Assembly (NCBI GenBank): GCA_964551965.1 | Contig: CAZKFB010000032.1 | Coordinates: 1-15,065 of the forward strand | Direction: 5' to 3' | Source: CAG-582 sp964551965 | GTDB lineage: Bacteria; Bacillota_I; Bacilli_A; RF39; UBA660 | Length of the DNA stretch: 15,065 nt | Part shown: one piece after another, positions 12,645 through 15,065 of the stretch | Layout: each line of letters begins with the position of its first letter | Position numbering within the stretch: position 1 is the stretch's first letter | Notes under the pieces: model-generated | The model's database searches: none | What the model was told of the DNA's origin: nothing | Seen by the model: only the letters and a program-made list of their open reading frames with translations | Translations under genes and position numbers: made by a program

Positions 12645-13451
12645 TATTATAAATACTATTAATCGTTGAATTAGTAATTTAGAATAATTAATTTTAATAC
12701 TCTCTAATACATTGTTAATTTGGGTTATGATTGATAATCCACCAAACGAAAGAAATAGAAGATATAAATAATTATTTCCTTTAAAAAACAAATTAGTTTT
12801 ATATAAACCTGTTGTTAATTCAAAGGATCCTCCTAGGATACAAGAAACAATAGGTTTTTTTATTACAATAATATTTGATAAAACCATAAATAGAGCAACA
12901 GTACCTAATATATTAAATAAAGTATGCATACTTTTTTCAATTGATTTACTTAAATTAAATTCGTTTTTATAATTAGAGCTATCATTTATTATCTGATTGT
13001 CTTTACCTCTAAATATTAATCCTGAAAGTATTGTCGATATCGTAAGTATAATAAATACTTTCATATTAGTAAAAGTAATAACAAAGATGGGGTTAAAGAA
13101 TAAACATAATGGAATTAATTTATTTATATCATCCTCTGTTAAGAGATTATTATCATATAAATTTCTTGCAAGAACCATATTACTAGGAGTACCGCATAGT
13201 AAAGAGACAATAAGTACGAGTATTCCATATTTATTAATCCTAAATAACTTTCTAAAAAAATTACCAAGATATTTAATTAAAAATCCAAAGACATTAAAAG
13301 ATACAATTAAATCACACAGTATAAGTACCGGAAATATTGAGGGAAATAAATTCTTATACCATATGTTAATTGCTTCTAAGATACTCATAGATACTAAAGC
13401 ACGATTGTAAAAAAATAATCCAATTAAGAATAAAATTAATATTTTCATCAT
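12615..13451 (-). CDS. ylbJ: YlbJ-like sporulation integral membrane protein
   Basis: A multi-pass membrane protein of 278 aa, resembling YlbJ, a sporulation membrane protein of Bacilli. The recognisable core is NLFPSIFPVLILCDLIVSF, then FFRKLFRINKYGILVLIVSL, CGTPSNMVLARNLYDNN and LTEDDINKLIPLCLFFNPIF. These correspond to the family pattern LFPSLFPF…LF.VPG.gg…SGYPtGAk…L…ea.rl..f.n..nPlF, with the SGYPTGAK element changed to CGTPSNMV. From memory Bacillus YlbJ is about 400 aa, so this is a short version. Hydrophobic segments fill most of the chain (roughly seven). The start is ATG 13451 or 13448, behind a weak GGGA. It is divergent from ylbL; in Bacillus ylbJ and ylbL are near neighbours, which supports the name. 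The related spore maturation proteins are alternatives. Confidence 0.68.
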   Translation of the reverse strand: MMKILILFLIGLFFYNRALVSMSILEAINIWYKNLFPSIFPVLILCDLIVSFNVFGFLIKYLGNFFRKLFRINKYGILVLIVSLLCGTPSNMVLARNLYDNNLLTEDDINKLIPLCLFFNPIFVITFTNMKVFIILTISTILSGLIFRGKDNQIINDSSNYKNEFNLSKSIEKSMHTLFNILGTVALFMVLSNIIVIKKPIVSCILGGSFELTTGLYKTNLFFKGNNYLYLLFLSFGGLSIITQINNVLESIKINYSKLLIQRLIVFIISVLICILTK

Positions 13452-13466
13452 AAATTCCCATTCTAG

Positions 13467-13475
13467 TGCTATAAT
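13467..13475 (+). promoter_or_regulatory. Extended -10 promoter of ylbL, close to the start codon
   Basis: TGCTATAAT is a perfect TGnTATAAT. The place for a -35 is inside the first codons of the divergent ylbJ gene and has no match. The predicted transcription start is about 13482, within a few bases of every candidate ylbL start codon, so the message would be leaderless or nearly so. Confidence 0.55.
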
Positions 13476-13485
13476 TAAAAATGTG

Positions 13486-14499
13486 ATGAATATGTTTAAT
13501 AAATTATATACAAATACTAAGAATTTTATTAAGGAAAACCTAGCATTTTTATTAATAATTATTGTCTATATATTACTTGTTAATGTAAAATTGCCTTTTA
13601 GCGTTGAATCTCCGGGAGGCTTAATCAATGTAAATGACCGATTAAGCGGTAAAGTATATAAAAGTGAAGGTTCTATTAATTTAACTTATGTAACTGTTAG
13701 AGATGGAACTATACCAAATTTGGTTGTTGCTGCACTCAATAACAATTGGGATATAATAAGTAATAGCAATATGACATTAGATAATGAAACAATGAGTGAG
13801 TCTTTAATTAGAAGTAGATTAGACTACAATGCTTCAGTTAATTCTTCTTACTATGTTGCATATAAGTACGCGAATTTAAATCCCCAATTACTTGGCAATA
13901 ATATATATGTTGAATATATTTTAGAGGAAGCTGATACAGATTTAGAAATTGGGGATAAAATATTAAAATTCAATGATCAAGACATGAATGAATTATCTGA
14001 CTTTTATAGTTATATAAGTACTTTAAATGTAGGAGATAGAGTAACCTTCTTAGTTGAAAATAATAAGGTTCAATATAAGAGAACAGCTAGAGTAATTAAT
14101 TATGAAGATACTAAAATGATTGGTATTACAATAATTAATATTCCTGATATCGAAGTTAAAGATAAGATTACTTATAAAGGTGAATCTAATGAAAATGGAC
14201 CTTCAGGGGGACTTATGTTTACTTTAGCAATCTATAATGCAATAACTGAAAGTGATATTACTAAAGGCTATAATATAAGTGGAACGGGTACAATTAACTT
14301 AGATGGATCAGTAGGTAAAATAGGTGGAGTAAAATATAAACTTGCTGGCGCTGTCAATAAACATGCTGATGTTTTTATTGCTCCTTCTGAGAATTATGAA
14401 GAAGCATTAGAAATCCAAAAAAAGAAAAAATATGATATTAAAATAATTAAAGCAGATACTTTTGAAGAGGCTTTAGAAGAGTTAAAAAAATTAAATTAA
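13486..14499 (+). CDS. ylbL: YlbL-type membrane-anchored PDZ/Lon-like serine protease
   Basis: A single N-terminal membrane segment (about 19-37, LAFLLIIIVYILLVNVKLPF) is followed by the family's VESPGG motif. A PDZ domain follows (about 130-200, around LEIGDKILKFNDQDMN), then a C-terminal S16 (Lon) peptidase domain. The catalytic dyad is present: Ser240 in NGPSGGLMF and Lys285 in GGVKYK. The 45-residue spacing is, from memory, that of Bacillus YlbL. It has no AAA+ ATPase. In Bacillus, YlbL degrades the SOS division inhibitor YneA together with CtpA, so a role in regulated membrane proteolysis is likely. The start is uncertain: GTG 13483, ATG 13486 or ATG 13492. There is no normal Shine-Dalgarno, although GTGAT at 13483-13487 might serve ATG 13492. 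The stop lies inside its terminator. Confidence 0.9.
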   Translation: MNMFNKLYTNTKNFIKENLAFLLIIIVYILLVNVKLPFSVESPGGLINVNDRLSGKVYKSEGSINLTYVTVRDGTIPNLVVAALNNNWDIISNSNMTLDNETMSESLIRSRLDYNASVNSSYYVAYKYANLNPQLLGNNIYVEYILEEADTDLEIGDKILKFNDQDMNELSDFYSYISTLNVGDRVTFLVENNKVQYKRTARVINYEDTKMIGITIINIPDIEVKDKITYKGESNENGPSGGLMFTLAIYNAITESDITKGYNISGTGTINLDGSVGKIGGVKYKLAGAVNKHADVFIAPSENYEEALEIQKKKKYDIKIIKADTFEEALEELKKLN

Positions 14500-14510
14500 C
14501 TCTTTTTTTT
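14477..14510 (+). terminator. Terminator overlapping the ylbL stop codon
   Basis: AGAGTTAA (14478-14485) pairs with TTAACTCT (14496-14503) around a ten-base loop, followed by a T run to 14510. The ylbL stop TAA (14497-14499) is inside the right arm. Confidence 0.8.
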
Positions 14511-14525
14511 AATTCTTAAAAAGTT

Positions 14526-14531
14526 TATAAT
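14526..14531 (+). promoter_or_regulatory. Possible -10 box of mutS
   Basis: TATAAT lies 20 bases before the mutS ATG. The only -35 candidate is the T run of the ylbL terminator, so the promoter is weak or relies on another element. The alternative is read-through from ylbL. Confidence 0.4.
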
Positions 14532-14551
14532 AATATGTATGGGTGAAGTAT

Positions 14552-15065
14552 ATGAAACTAAGTGAAGTAAATCGTGATGAATTATCACCAATGATGCAAC
14601 AATACATGGATATAAAAATGCGTTACAATGATGACTTATTATTCTTTAGACTAGGAGATTTCTATGAGTTATTCTTTGAAGATGCGGAAATTACTAGTCA
14701 TGAATTAGAACTAACTTTAACTGGTAAAAATGCTGGCTTAAAGGAAAGAGTTCCAATGTGTGGTGTACCTCATCATGCAGTAAAATCATATATTGAAAAA
14801 CTTATTAATAAAGGATATAAAGTTGCAATATGTGAGCAATTAGAAGATCCTAGATTTACTAAAGGTATGGTAAAAAGAGATGTTATTGAAGTAATAACAA
14901 AAGGTACAATGGTTGATCTAGAATTTTTAAATGAAAGAGATTTTAACTATATTGCTTCTGTAATTGATTTTAATTATGTATTCTTAGTTACTTATATTGA
15001 TATCTCTACAGGAGAAGTTAATTCTATCATGATTGAACATGATAATAATAAATTATTAAATGAAC
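14552..15065 (+). CDS. mutS: DNA mismatch repair protein MutS (N-terminal part, truncated by the window edge)
   Basis: The first 171 residues of MutS, the mismatch-recognition ATPase that starts methyl-independent mismatch repair with MutL. The visible domain I holds the mismatch-contacting Phe-x-Glu motif, FRLGDFYELF with Phe37 and Glu39. It is followed by LTLTGKNAGLKERVPMCGVP, the PHHAVKSYIEKLINKGYKVA block and ICEQLEDP, all strongly conserved in MutS1. The connector domain (from about 125) begins with NYIASVIDFNYVFLVTYIDISTGE, the 'D.sTGe' element. This is MutS1, not MutS2, because MutS2 lacks domain I. GGGTGA (14541-14546) gives a standard ribosome site. The clamp and ATPase parts lie beyond the right edge. 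Confidence 0.96.
   Translation, partial: MKLSEVNRDELSPMMQQYMDIKMRYNDDLLFFRLGDFYELFFEDAEITSHELELTLTGKNAGLKERVPMCGVPHHAVKSYIEKLINKGYKVAICEQLEDPRFTKGMVKRDVIEVITKGTMVDLEFLNERDFNYIASVIDFNYVFLVTYIDISTGEVNSIMIEHDNNKLLNE

Noticed and set aside
12997..13410. 137-aa plus-strand reading frame opposite the ylbJ-like gene
   Set aside because: It has no ribosome site or recognisable domain, and the minus-strand frame has a clear membrane-protein pattern matching YlbJ.

Overview
The window is very AT-rich, gene-dense DNA from a bacterium of the Bacilli (Firmicutes). The main evidence is gene content and order: cca–dnaD–nth, a LonA protease shortly before spoVID–ysxE, and a ylbJ/ylbL pair all echo arrangements known from Bacillus. 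TGA works as a normal stop codon (both ABC permease genes, cca, dnaD and ylbJ end with it), so this is not a code-4 Mollicute. Three sporulation-linked families (SpoVID, YsxE/CotS, YlbJ) suggest a spore-forming ancestry. Several are shortened or degenerate, which fits an uncultured, reduced gut-type lineage of Bacilli; that last step is inference.

Bases 1–3612 look like an accessory peptide-antibiotic module. Two tiny translationally coupled genes (1–85, partial, and 82–237) have the look of a two-peptide class II bacteriocin of the lactobin A/cerein 7B type. They end in a strong terminator. A four-gene cassette follows: a MacB/LolD-type ABC ATPase, a full FtsX-like permease, a short FtsX-like permease, and an unrecognised secreted or membrane-anchored 132-aa protein. 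It has its own extended -10 promoter and ends in a terminator whose stem-loop is nearly identical to the one after the bacteriocins. The cassette is probably for immunity or export, but the ATPase has no leader-cleaving peptidase domain.

Bases 3624–8398 are housekeeping. cca (tRNA CCA end), dnaD (replication initiation) and nth (endonuclease III) form one operon. lon (ATP-dependent protease) follows as a single transcription unit with a near-consensus promoter and its own terminator.

Bases 8402–10209 carry a miniature spoVID (SpoVID N-domain, acidic linker, LysM) overlapping ysxE, a CotS-like kinase-fold protein whose catalytic loop seems degenerate. A small Cys/Asn-headed membrane protein lies on the opposite strand.

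Bases 10242–12644 hold an operon of three proteins with prepilin-like N-termini. The second and third have the classical Glu at +5; the first, largest one lacks it, as tip-type pseudopilins do. No assembly ATPase, platform protein or prepilin peptidase is in the window. Bases 12615–14510 hold ylbJ (minus strand) and ylbL (plus strand, PDZ plus Lon-type Ser-Lys protease), transcribed divergently. The window ends inside mutS.

One theme runs through the window. Terminators touch or overlap stop codons and the next promoter, and the eight recognisable -10 boxes lie only 10–30 bases from their start codons, so predicted 5' leaders are extremely short.
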